Assembly: GCF_005048265.1 (NCBI RefSeq)
Contig: NZ_SUNH01000002.1
Location: 1-64,000, forward strand
DNA length: 64,000 bases
Direction of reading: 5' to 3'
Source: Paracoccus hibiscisoli
GTDB taxonomy: Bacteria; Pseudomonadota; Alphaproteobacteria; Rhodobacterales; Rhodobacteraceae
The translations under genes were made by a program, and so were the position numbers. Positions 57,359 through 64,000 of this stretch are shown here, in pieces (within the stretch, counting starts at the first letter, position 1; the number at the start of each line of letters is the position of its first letter). A model generated the notes under the pieces. It made no database searches. It saw nothing but the letters and a program-made list of their open reading frames with translations, and had not been told where the DNA came from.

Positions 57359-58612
57359 TCAGGCGATCAGCCGCTGACCGTCATGCGCCGACGGGGTCAG
57401 CACCATCAGCGCCCCCTCCGGCTGATCCTCGGCAAAGGCCACTTCGGTGAACTGCTCGGTCCGGCCAAGACGCGAACCCTCGGTCAGCACCCGATGGGCC
57501 CGCCCGACCTGCGCCTCTAGATGCGCGCGCAGCGCCGCGTCGCCCGCCGCCCGCAGCCGTGCGGCGCGCTCGCGGATGGCAGGGCCTGCCACGGCCGGCA
57601 TGCGCGCCGCGGGGGTTCCCTTGCGCGCCGAATAGGGGAACACATGCAGGAAGGTCAGGCCGCAATCGGCGACCAGCTTCAGGCTGTTGTCGAACATAGC
57701 CTCGGTCTCGGTCGGGAAGCCGGCAATGATGTCGGCGCCAAAGACCATGTCGGGGCGCAGCCGCCGCGCCTCCTCGCAAAAGGCGATGGCGTCGTCGCGC
57801 AGGTGGCGGCGCTTCATCCGCTTCAGGATCATGTCGTCGCCCGCCTGCAGCGACAGGTGCAGATGCGGCATCAGGCGCGGCTCGGTCGCGATGGCCAGCA
57901 TCAGGTTCTCATCCGCCTCGATCGAATCGATCGAGCTGATGCGCAGGCGCGGCAGGTCGGGCACCAGCCGCAGGATGCGCATCACCAGATCGCCAAGCCG
58001 CGGCGTACCCGGCAGATCGGCGCCCCAGCTGGTCAGATCGACACCGGTCAGCACGACCTCGTTGAAGCCGCGGCCGACCAGCCGCTTGATCTGCTCGATC
58101 ACGACGCCCGCGGGCACCGACCGGGAATTGCCGCGCCCGAAGGGGATGATGCAGAAGGTGCAGCGGTGATCGCAGCCGTTCTGGACCTGCACATAGGCGC
58201 GGTGCCGCCCGAACCCGTCGATCAGATGGCCGGCGGTTTCGCGCACCGACATGATGTCGTCCACGACGACCTTTTCGGTGTCGCCGATAAGGTCAGGCGC
58301 GCGCAGGGACGCCCAGGTGGCGGGCTGCATCTTCTCGTGATTGCCGATCACCTTGGTGACCTCGGGCATGGCGGCAAAGGTCTCGGGCTCGGTCTGGGCG
58401 GCGCAGCCGGTGACGATGACCGGCACGCCCGGGTTCTCGCGCGACAGGCGGCGGATCTCCTGGCGGGCCTTGCGCACGGCCTCGGCGGTGACGGCGCAGG
58501 TGTTGACCACGACCGCGCCGGACAGGCCCGCGGCCTCGGCCATCTCTCGCATGGCCTCGGTCTCATAGGCGTTCAGACGACAGCCCAGGGTCGAGAAGAC
58601 GGGCGCGCTCAT
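57359..58612 (-). CDS. mtaB: tRNA t6A37 methylthiotransferase MtaB
   Basis: Radical-SAM enzyme adding methylthio to t6A37 of tRNA. The 417-aa protein has an N-terminal UPF0004 domain with cluster Cys in STLGCRLNAYE, VVNTCAV and VTGCAAQ, the radical-SAM motif GCDHRCTFCIIPFGRGNSRS, and a C-terminal TRAM-like part. LGCRLNxxE and CIIPFGRGNSRS favour MtaB over MiaB or RimO. ATG 58610-58612 overlaps the dapF stop (ATGA). Confidence 0.94.
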   Translation of the reverse strand: MSAPVFSTLGCRLNAYETEAMREMAEAAGLSGAVVVNTCAVTAEAVRKARQEIRRLSRENPGVPVIVTGCAAQTEPETFAAMPEVTKVIGNHEKMQPATWASLRAPDLIGDTEKVVVDDIMSVRETAGHLIDGFGRHRAYVQVQNGCDHRCTFCIIPFGRGNSRSVPAGVVIEQIKRLVGRGFNEVVLTGVDLTSWGADLPGTPRLGDLVMRILRLVPDLPRLRISSIDSIEADENLMLAIATEPRLMPHLHLSLQAGDDMILKRMKRRHLRDDAIAFCEEARRLRPDMVFGADIIAGFPTETEAMFDNSLKLVADCGLTFLHVFPYSARKGTPAARMPAVAGPAIRERAARLRAAGDAALRAHLEAQVGRAHRVLTEGSRLGRTEQFTEVAFAEDQPEGALMVLTPSAHDGQRLIA

Positions 58613-59436
58613 GCCAGCCACGCGGGCGTCAGGGTGCCGTGAAAGACGATGGCGGTCGGCCCCTCCATCCAGACGCCGTCCGCGCGCCAGTCGATCAGCA
58701 GCTGCCCCCCCGGCACATGCACCGTCACGCGCCGATCCGTCAGCCCGCGCCGCGCCGCAGCCACCACCGCCGCGCAGGAACACGACCCCGATGCCAGCGT
58801 CGGCCCCGTCCCGCGTTCCCAGATGCGCAGCCGGATCGCGTCGCGCGACAGGACCTGCACGACCTCGACATTGGTGCGTTGGGGATACAGCGGGTGATGC
58901 TCATGCTCCGGCCCGAAGCGGTCCAGATCAACCGCATCGGCGTCATCCACGAAGAAGGTCACATGCGGATTGCCCATGCCGGTCGCGACCGGATCACCCG
59001 CAATGGGCAGGTGGTCGATGTCCACGTCGCGCGCCAGCGGGATCGCCTGCCAATCCAGCACCGGCGGCCCCATGTTCACCCGCGTCAGGCCCGCGCCCGC
59101 ATCCTCGGCCAGCAGCACGCCGTGATCGGTGCGCAGGCGCAGCGCGCCCGTCCCAGTCTGGTCCATCAACCAGCGCGCGACGCAGCGCGTGGCATTGCCA
59201 CAGGCCGCCGACAGCGACCCGTCCGCGTTCCAGAACACCAGCCGCGCATCCGCATCATCGCAATCTTCGACCCCCGCCAGCTGGTCGAACCCCACGCCCC
59301 GGTGCCGATCCGCGATGCGCGCGACAAGGCCCGCGTCCGGCCGGGCCAGCCCGCCGCGCAGATCCAGAACCACAAAGTCGTTGCCCAGCCCGTGCATCTT
59401 GAGGAAAGGCAGTCCGGTCGAATGAGAATGCGTCAT
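58609..59436 (-). CDS. dapF: Diaminopimelate epimerase
   Basis: Cofactor-free epimerase converting LL- to meso-diaminopimelate for lysine and peptidoglycan. The 275-aa protein shows FLKMHGLGNDFVVLDLRGG, catalytic Cys in SLSAACGNATRCVA and SGSCSCAAVVAAARRG, and the partner motif MGNPHVTFFVDD with RTNVEVVQVL. I use ATG 59434-59436 (MTHSHSTG); an ATG 15 codons upstream is possible and neither has a strong ribosome site. Overlaps mtaB by 4 bp. Confidence 0.95.
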   Translation of the reverse strand: MTHSHSTGLPFLKMHGLGNDFVVLDLRGGLARPDAGLVARIADRHRGVGFDQLAGVEDCDDADARLVFWNADGSLSAACGNATRCVARWLMDQTGTGALRLRTDHGVLLAEDAGAGLTRVNMGPPVLDWQAIPLARDVDIDHLPIAGDPVATGMGNPHVTFFVDDADAVDLDRFGPEHEHHPLYPQRTNVEVVQVLSRDAIRLRIWERGTGPTLASGSCSCAAVVAAARRGLTDRRVTVHVPGGQLLIDWRADGVWMEGPTAIVFHGTLTPAWLA

Positions 59437-59531
59437 GGCCGCGATATAGTCCCGGCAGTAGGATTCCGCCAGATGGTTCATTTTTCCGCTTGACGCCACC
59501 GGCCACCCCCCCTAGGAACCGCCTCGTGATG

Positions 59532-59607
59532 GGCCCATAGCTCAGTTGGTAGAGCAACTGACTTTTAATCAGTGGGTCACAGGTTCGAATCCTGTTGGGC
59601 TCACCAC
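59532..59607 (+). tRNA. tRNA-Lys (TTT)
   Basis: 76-nt cloverleaf on the plus strand with encoded CCA: acceptor GGGCCCA with TGGGCTC (one G-T pair), D arm AGCTCAGTTGGTAGAGC, anticodon arm CTGACTTTTAATCAG (anticodon TTT), T arm AGGTTCGAATCCT. No integrase nearby. Confidence 0.98.
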
Positions 59608-59750
59608 TGTATTTCCTGCTTTTATTTTTGTGGCACGCAGCACCGCCTTGGCGGTTGCGCGCTCACGCATTTGTCGCCCCAAGGCAGATTGCGGTCCGCC
59701 GCCGCGATGGCGACACTGGCCCCCTTCCACGCCCCAGGCCAGGACGGCAG

Positions 59751-61076
59751 ATGCCCCAGACCCCCTCTGCCCTGCACCGCACAAGCTATGGCCGCAGGCT
59801 GGTGCAGGCCTTTGCCGCGCTGGCCTCGCTGGCGCTGCTGCTGGCATGGCTTGGCTGGCATGTGCTGCAGCAGGCCGAACAGCGGGCGCTGGACCTGGAA
59901 CGCCAGCGCGCCGATGACAGCCTGCGCGACGCGCGGCGGCTGTTCGTGGGCGCCTCGGCAAACGGGGTGGCGCTGAGCCTGATGCTGGCGCTGTGGCTGG
60001 CCGCGCGGCTGGATGCGGGCCTGGGCGCCTATGCGCGCGGCGATTTCGGGCACCGCTTTGATGGCTTCCGTGACCGCGAGTTCGTGGCATTGGGTCATCA
60101 GCTGAACGCCATGTCCGCCGAGGTCGTCCAGAACCGCCAGCGCGAGGCGCAGTTCCGCAACCAGCTGGAGGCCGCCGTGCGCGACCGCACCCGCGACCTG
60201 ACGCAGGCGCCGGATCACCTGGCCGCCTCGGAGGGCGCGCGCCAGCAGCTGATGGCCGATATCGGGCACGAATTGCGCACCCCCGTCACCGTCATCCGCG
60301 GAGAGGCGCAGGTGGCGCTGCGCGACCCCGGTCGTGGTCTGGACAGCCACCGCCAGGCCCTGACCCGCATCGTCAACGTGACCCGCCAGATGGGCCGCCT
60401 GATCGAGGATCTGCTGGTTTTCGTGCGCAACCCTGCGGGAACGCCCGCCGTCCGGCCGCGCGCCATCGCGCTTGGCACCGCGCTGAGCCCGGCGCTGGAG
60501 AATGCCGCCCGGCTGGCCGCGCCGCGCGGGATCGGGCTGCTGCCCGATGACGCCGTGGCGGCCACGCGCGTGCTGGCCGACCCCGACCGGCTGTCGCAGG
60601 CCATCGCCGCGCTGCTGGACAACGCGCTGCGCTATTCCCACGACGGATCGCGCATCACCCTGCAGGTTCTGCCAGACGAGGACGAGGTCGCGCTGCAGAT
60701 CCGCGACTACGGCATCGGCATCGACAACCGCGACCTGCCGCATCTGTTCACGCGGGGCTGGCGCGGGGCGCAGGCGCGGATGCATCGGGCCGACGGGCTG
60801 GGTCTGGGGCTGGCCATCGCCCGCGATCTGATCGAGATGCAGGGCGGCAGGCTGTCGCTGGCTGCGGTGCCGGGGGGCGCCACCGTCAGCCGAGAGCGCA
60901 TCCTGGCCCGCGTCTGGCAGGCCGATCGCGACCCGCTGACCAATGTGGTCGACGTCTATGTCAGCCGCCTGCGCCGCAAGATGGAGGAGCTGGACCCCCG
61001 ACTGCGCATCGTGGCGATCCGGGGGCTGGGCTATCGCCTGCCCCCTCCCGACCCCGTCCAGCAGCCTGCCCCCTGA
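59751..61076 (+). CDS. Histidine kinase fused to a partial OmpR-type DNA-binding domain
   Basis: 441-aa chimera. Order: two membrane helices (LVQAFAALASLALLLAWLGW, GVALSLMLALWLAARL) with about 35 residues between, HAMP-like linker, HisKA with phospho-acceptor His173 in ADIGHELRTPVTVIRGE, HATPase with N box AALLDNALRYSH, G1 DYGIGID and G2 GLGLGLAIARDL to about residue 376, then without a gap SRERILARVWQADRDP, TNVVDVYVSRLRRKME and IRGLGYRLPPPD (380-441). That tail is the recognition helix and wing of an OmpR/PhoB regulator; receiver and N-terminal half of the winged helix are missing. AGGA six bases before ATG 59751. It probably arose by deletion joining adjacent kinase and regulator genes, or is an assembly error. 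Confidence 0.8.
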   Translation: MPQTPSALHRTSYGRRLVQAFAALASLALLLAWLGWHVLQQAEQRALDLERQRADDSLRDARRLFVGASANGVALSLMLALWLAARLDAGLGAYARGDFGHRFDGFRDREFVALGHQLNAMSAEVVQNRQREAQFRNQLEAAVRDRTRDLTQAPDHLAASEGARQQLMADIGHELRTPVTVIRGEAQVALRDPGRGLDSHRQALTRIVNVTRQMGRLIEDLLVFVRNPAGTPAVRPRAIALGTALSPALENAARLAAPRGIGLLPDDAVAATRVLADPDRLSQAIAALLDNALRYSHDGSRITLQVLPDEDEVALQIRDYGIGIDNRDLPHLFTRGWRGAQARMHRADGLGLGLAIARDLIEMQGGRLSLAAVPGGATVSRERILARVWQADRDPLTNVVDVYVSRLRRKMEELDPRLRIVAIRGLGYRLPPPDPVQQPAP

Positions 61077-61091
61077 CCAGGGCGGCAGGCG

Positions 61092-61640
61092 TCATTCCAC
61101 CGCGAAGGGCAGCGAGGAGTGATGCAGCACGATACGCAGATCGCCCTGGGCGTCGCGGCTAAAGCCCCAGGTCTTGTCCACGGTGGTGACCGCGCCACTG
61201 GCATCGGTGATCAGCACGTTGCCCATCGTCAGCGCGGTGTCGCCCTCGATATGGATGGCCGCGTTCTCGATCTGCACACCCGTCCAGCCCTTCAGCGCAA
61301 AGCCCGAATCGCCCGGGAATTTGCGGTCGTGGCCCACGAAATAGGACAGCGCACCGTCACGCGTCGTGCGAAAGGTCTGCGGCCCGCCGGTCAGGGTCGG
61401 CTTGAACAGGACCGGGCCCGCGTCAAAGGCATAGAGGCTGTCCAGAACCGCCTCGGCCGCGCCGCGGGCCTCATCGATGCCGCCTTCGGCATGGGCGGCC
61501 GAGATGCGCACCAGCGCCTCGCCCCAGGGCCGCCTGCGCCTCCTCGACCTCGGCGGCGGTGATCTGGGCGGCGGCCAGGACCGCCCCGGCCCCCAGGATC
61601 AGCGTGGATGCGGCACATGCGGCGGTGCACAGGGATCATG
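61092..61640 (-). pseudogene. Frameshifted gene for an exported 'phosphoribosyl-AMP cyclohydrolase'-labelled family protein
   Basis: The intact 3' part (61092-61511) encodes FDAGPVLFKPTLTGGPQTFR, GALSYFVGHDRKFPGDSGFALKGW (in parts), TMGNVLITDASGAV and LRIVLHHSSLPFAVE, a small exported protein family often labelled phosphoribosyl-AMP cyclohydrolase; the true role is unclear. Its N-terminus is in another frame: signal peptide LILGAGAVLAAA, then ITAAEVEEAQAALG, ending at GGGGC near 61521-61525, where one extra base breaks the frame to GEALVRIS. The ATG behind GAGAGGAAG (61638-61640) is in a third frame, so a second indel lies near 61610-61637. Pseudogene or sequencing error. Confidence 0.7.
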
Positions 61641-61827
61641 CTTGTCTTCCTCTCAGCGACCGCGCCGACCATCCGCGCGGTGTCCCTACCCAGATGGTGC
61701 GCCCGGCTGAACGCTGTCTGAGCCCAGGATGAACGCAACATTAACAGGGCCCGGGGCGGCCAGATGTGATGATGGCGCGACGTCCTGGGCACTGGCCCTC
61801 CAGGCGCGCAGCGGATACATCTGGATC

Positions 61828-63054
61828 ATGCGCAAGATCACCCTTCCCGAACGCCCCGACCTGGCCGCCAAGGCCGCTGAGGTCGGTTTCACCTTTGCCC
61901 ATATGCATGGCGAGCCCTATTGGGACGAAACCAGCGCCTATCGGTTCACGCTGGCCCAGATCGAGGATGATCTGGAGGGCCCCGCGACCGAGTTGCATGC
62001 CATGACCCGCCAGGCGGTGGACCGCATCGTGGCCGACCCCGAGCTGATGACCCGCATGGGGATCCCCGAGGCGCATCACGCGCTGGTCGCGGACAGCTGG
62101 GCCAGGAACGAGCCCGAGCTGTATGGCCGGATGGATTTCGCCTATGACGGCACCGGCCCGGCGAAACTGCTGGAATACAATGCCGACACGCCCACCTCGC
62201 TGTACGAATCGGCGGCGTTCCAGTGGCAGTGGCTGGAGGATCAGATGGCGGCGGGCCACCTGCCCGAAGGAGCCGACCAGTTCAACGCTATCCACGAGGT
62301 CCTGGTCGAGCGGTTCCGCGAGCTGTTCGCGCCCGATACCGACATCCACTTCACCGCTGCCGCCGGCAATGCCGAGGATTACGCCACCGTCGAATCGATG
62401 GCCTGGGCCGCGCGTGAGGCCGGGATGGGCGCGCATTACAGCGATCTGGACAAGCTGGCCGTCAGCCGCGACGGACAGTTCCTGGATGCCGACGACCGCG
62501 TGATCGGCACCCTTTTCAAGCTGTACTCTTGGGAGGATCTGCTGGCCGACGACTATGCCCGTCACATCGCGGGGGCGGGCTGCCTGTTCCTGGAGCCCGC
62601 CTGGAAGGCCGTCGTGTCGAACAAGGGCCTGCTGCCCGTCCTGTGGGAGATGTTTCCGGGCCACCCGAACCTGCTGCCCGCCTTTTTCGCCGATGACGTG
62701 GCCCCTGCCCTGGTCGAGGGTGGCCAGCCCGCCCCCGCCATCGCCGCCGCCTTTGCGCCCGTGGCCGAGCAGTTCCGCGCGGGCCATGTGGTCAAGCCGA
62801 TCTTTTCGCGCGAAGGCGCGGGCGTCGTCATCGTCGAGAATGGCGATGTCACCGAGGCGTCGGCCAACCACGACTATGACGCGCATCCGCGCATCGTTCA
62901 GGCCTATCACCCGCTGCCCGAATTCGACGGCTTTCGGCCCGTGATCGGGGCGTGGATCGTCGGCCGGGACTGCGCCGGCATCGGCATCCGCGAGGATCGC
63001 GCCCGCATCACCCAGGATCTGTCGCGCTTCAAGCCGCATTTCATCGCGGATTGA
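61828..63054 (+). CDS. Glutathionylspermidine synthase-family protein (YgiC-like)
   Basis: 408-aa ATP-grasp amide ligase of the GSP_synth family that includes YgiC/YjfC. Motifs: PYWDETSAYRFTLAQIEDDLEG (in parts), YDGTGPAKLLEYNADTPTSLYESA (in parts), LEPAWKAVVSNKGLLPVLWE (in parts), VKPIFSREGAGV and PVIGAWIVGRDCAGIGIRED (in parts). The amidase domain of Gss is absent. Physiological substrates are unknown. Starts at ATG 61828 (MRKITLPERP); the ribosome site is weak. Followed after 17 bases by a ygiB-like gene. Confidence 0.92.
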   Translation: MRKITLPERPDLAAKAAEVGFTFAHMHGEPYWDETSAYRFTLAQIEDDLEGPATELHAMTRQAVDRIVADPELMTRMGIPEAHHALVADSWARNEPELYGRMDFAYDGTGPAKLLEYNADTPTSLYESAAFQWQWLEDQMAAGHLPEGADQFNAIHEVLVERFRELFAPDTDIHFTAAAGNAEDYATVESMAWAAREAGMGAHYSDLDKLAVSRDGQFLDADDRVIGTLFKLYSWEDLLADDYARHIAGAGCLFLEPAWKAVVSNKGLLPVLWEMFPGHPNLLPAFFADDVAPALVEGGQPAPAIAAAFAPVAEQFRAGHVVKPIFSREGAGVVIVENGDVTEASANHDYDAHPRIVQAYHPLPEFDGFRPVIGAWIVGRDCAGIGIREDRARITQDLSRFKPHFIAD

Positions 63055-63071
63055 TCCGCCAAGGAGGACCC

Positions 63072-63656
63072 ATGAGAAAACGTTCCAGAACCGTCGCGCT
63101 GACCATCCTTGGCGCCGCAGCCTTCACCGTCGCGGGCTGTCGCGACGAACAGGTCGACGCGCAGGCCTTTCCCGATCTGGCCAGCTGCCAGGCGGCCGCC
63201 AGCCAGGACGGGCTGATCACCGCCGCCGAATGCAACCAGGCCTTTGCCGAGGCGCAGGCCCTGCATGTCGAGGCCGCCCCCCGCTATGACAGCCTGGCCG
63301 TCTGCGAGGAGCAGCACGGCGCGGGCAATTGCGGCTCCGAGGCGCAGCAGGGCGCGGGCGGGTCGGGCGGCATCTTCATGCCACTGCTGGCGGGCTATCT
63401 GATCGGCAGCATGCTGGGCCGCGCGACAGGCGGGATGGCCGCGTCGCAGCCGATGTACCGCAATGCGCAGGGCGGGTTCACCAACGCCTCGGGCACGACC
63501 AATTTCGGCAGCAATGCGGGCCGCGCGCAGATGTCGTCGCAGAACTTTGCCCGCCCCGCCGCGACCGCCGGACAGGCCCCGATGACCCGCGCCACCGCCG
63601 GATCGCGCGGCGGCTTTGGCAATGCGGGCAGCGCCCGCAGCAGCATCGGCGGCTGA
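63072..63656 (+). CDS. DUF1190 (YgiB-like) lipoprotein
   Basis: 194-aa protein with a lipoprotein signal (MRKRSRTVALTILGAAAFTVAGC, in parts; lipobox VAGC), a Cys-containing middle (LASCQAAASQDGLITAAECNQAF, in parts; VCEEQHGAGNCG) and a Gly/Ala/Ser/Asn-rich C-terminal half with a hydrophobic patch (GGIFMPLLAGYLIGSMLG). This layout matches DUF1190. AAGGAGG precedes the ATG. It pairs with the YgiC-like gene; in E. coli the order is ygiB then ygiC, reversed here. Confidence 0.88.
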   Translation: MRKRSRTVALTILGAAAFTVAGCRDEQVDAQAFPDLASCQAAASQDGLITAAECNQAFAEAQALHVEAAPRYDSLAVCEEQHGAGNCGSEAQQGAGGSGGIFMPLLAGYLIGSMLGRATGGMAASQPMYRNAQGGFTNASGTTNFGSNAGRAQMSSQNFARPAATAGQAPMTRATAGSRGGFGNAGSARSSIGG

Positions 63657-63665
63657 CCCGCGCCC

Positions 63666-63694
63666 CCCGCCTGCCCCCGTGACGGGCAGGCGGG
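63666..63694 (+). terminator. Hairpin after the ygiC-ygiB pair
   Basis: CCCGCCTGCCC (63666-63676), a 7-base loop, then GGGCAGGCGGG (63684-63694). A perfect 11-bp stem nine bases after the ygiB-like stop; the following AACCATTTCG has only a short T run. Confidence 0.75.
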
Positions 63695-63790
63695 AACCAT
63701 TTCGTCGCAGCCGCATTTCGCCTGTTGACCCCGGCCCGCCAGAATGGCCCGATCACGGTCACGTCATTCGCGCGACAGGAGAGACCTGCG

Positions 63791-64000
63791 ATGAAAGCCC
63801 TTACCCCCCTCGCCGCGCTGCTGATCGGCATGGGTTCCGCCGCCGCGGCCCAGGATATCACCGTGTCGTCCAAGATCGACACCGAAGGTGGCCTTCTGGG
63901 CAACATGATCCTGATGGCGCTGCAGGATGCGGGCCTGCCCGTGCAGGACCGCCTGCAGCTGGGCGGCACGCCGATCATGCGCGATGCGATCACCTCGGGT
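63791..64000 (+). CDS. Glycine betaine/choline-type ABC transporter substrate-binding protein (partial)
   Basis: First 70 codons of a gene cut by the window end. It has a signal peptide (MKALTPLAALLIGMGSAAAAQ) followed by DITVSSKIDTEGGLLGNMIL and LQLGGTPIMRDAITSG, which resembles the start of OpuAC/OsmF (YehZ)-type periplasmic binding proteins for betaine-like osmolytes. AGGAGA lies seven bases before the ATG. Permease and ATPase genes would be expected downstream. Assignment rests on the N-terminal lobe only. Confidence 0.72.
   Translation, partial: MKALTPLAALLIGMGSAAAAQDITVSSKIDTEGGLLGNMILMALQDAGLPVQDRLQLGGTPIMRDAITSG

Noticed and set aside
59532..61700. Possible genomic island at tRNA-Lys, given the odd genes after it
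   Set aside because: No integrase, no direct repeat of the tRNA 3' end and no composition shift seen; the anomalies look like decay or sequence error.
61730..61745. Third possible CtrA-like site (TGAA-N7-TTAAC) before the ygiC-like gene
   Set aside because: One mismatch, no flagellar or cell-cycle context, and about 85 bases from the start codon; too weak to list.

Overview
The window is high-GC alphaproteobacterial chromosomal DNA. The best fit is a Paracoccus-like member of the Rhodobacteraceae, inferred from protein character and gene order rather than a 16S gene. Supporting signs are a motA-motE-fliL // fliF-fliH-fliN-fliP flagellar block with a CtrA-like box in the divergent spacer, N-formylglutamate deformylase, BluB, an AFMID-type kynurenine formamidase beside kynureninase, and a dispersed intergenic hairpin repeat. 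I see no phage, insertion sequence or CRISPR. The first ~94 bases are almost pure C (60 C in a row) and look like a contig-end artefact.

Layout. 0.1-9.8 kb: aldehyde dehydrogenase, 1-Cys peroxiredoxin, a three-gene glycosyltransferase cassette, pnp, an Ala/Pro-rich protein, rpsO, an RTX-type protein and rpmJ. 9.8-17.9 kb: tRNA-Val, N-formylglutamate amidohydrolase, Nudix, pyrF, clpB with a sigma-32-like promoter, a periplasmic nucleosidase, nitronate monooxygenase and msrB-msrA. 18.0-29.4 kb: an RND pump with two membrane fusion proteins, kynurenine genes, aldo/keto reductase, DUF421, lytic transglycosylase and bluB. 29.4-35.1 kb: the minus-strand operon rsfS-rlmH-gpmI-envC-ctpA-rppH. 35.3-38.0 kb: leuC and leuD separated by an antisense membrane-protein gene. 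38.0-43.2 kb: a secreted endonuclease-family protein and bioB-bioF-bioD-bioA. 43.2-53.3 kb: the flagellar block. 53.3-59.5 kb: HDAC-like-xseB-ispA-dxs and dapF-mtaB. 59.5-64.0 kb: tRNA-Lys, a histidine kinase fused to a partial DNA-binding domain, a frameshifted gene, a ygiC/ygiB pair and the start of an ABC-transporter binding protein.

How the genes work together. The minus-strand flagellar operon (fliL to the FliJ-like gene) and the plus-strand operon fliF-fliH-fliN-fliP diverge from one spacer and supply the MS ring, C-ring and export parts and the MotA stator. The minus-strand flagellar operon runs almost directly into the biotin operon, which covers the last four steps of biotin synthesis. 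dxs and ispA supply isoprenoid precursors. leuC/leuD form isopropylmalate isomerase. envC, ctpA and the MltB-like enzyme act in cell-envelope turnover.

Most unusual points: (1) a kinase/DNA-binding chimera without a receiver domain at 59751-61076; (2) an 11-bp-period tandem repeat present both in an intergenic region and in frame inside bioD; (3) a dispersed hairpin repeat ending in RTGAAGAAGAAG that supplies the bioF start codon and may start a short ORF coupled to the HDAC-like gene; (4) CtrA-like boxes, one at the flagellar divergent promoter and one before an uncharacterised Ala/Pro-rich protein.
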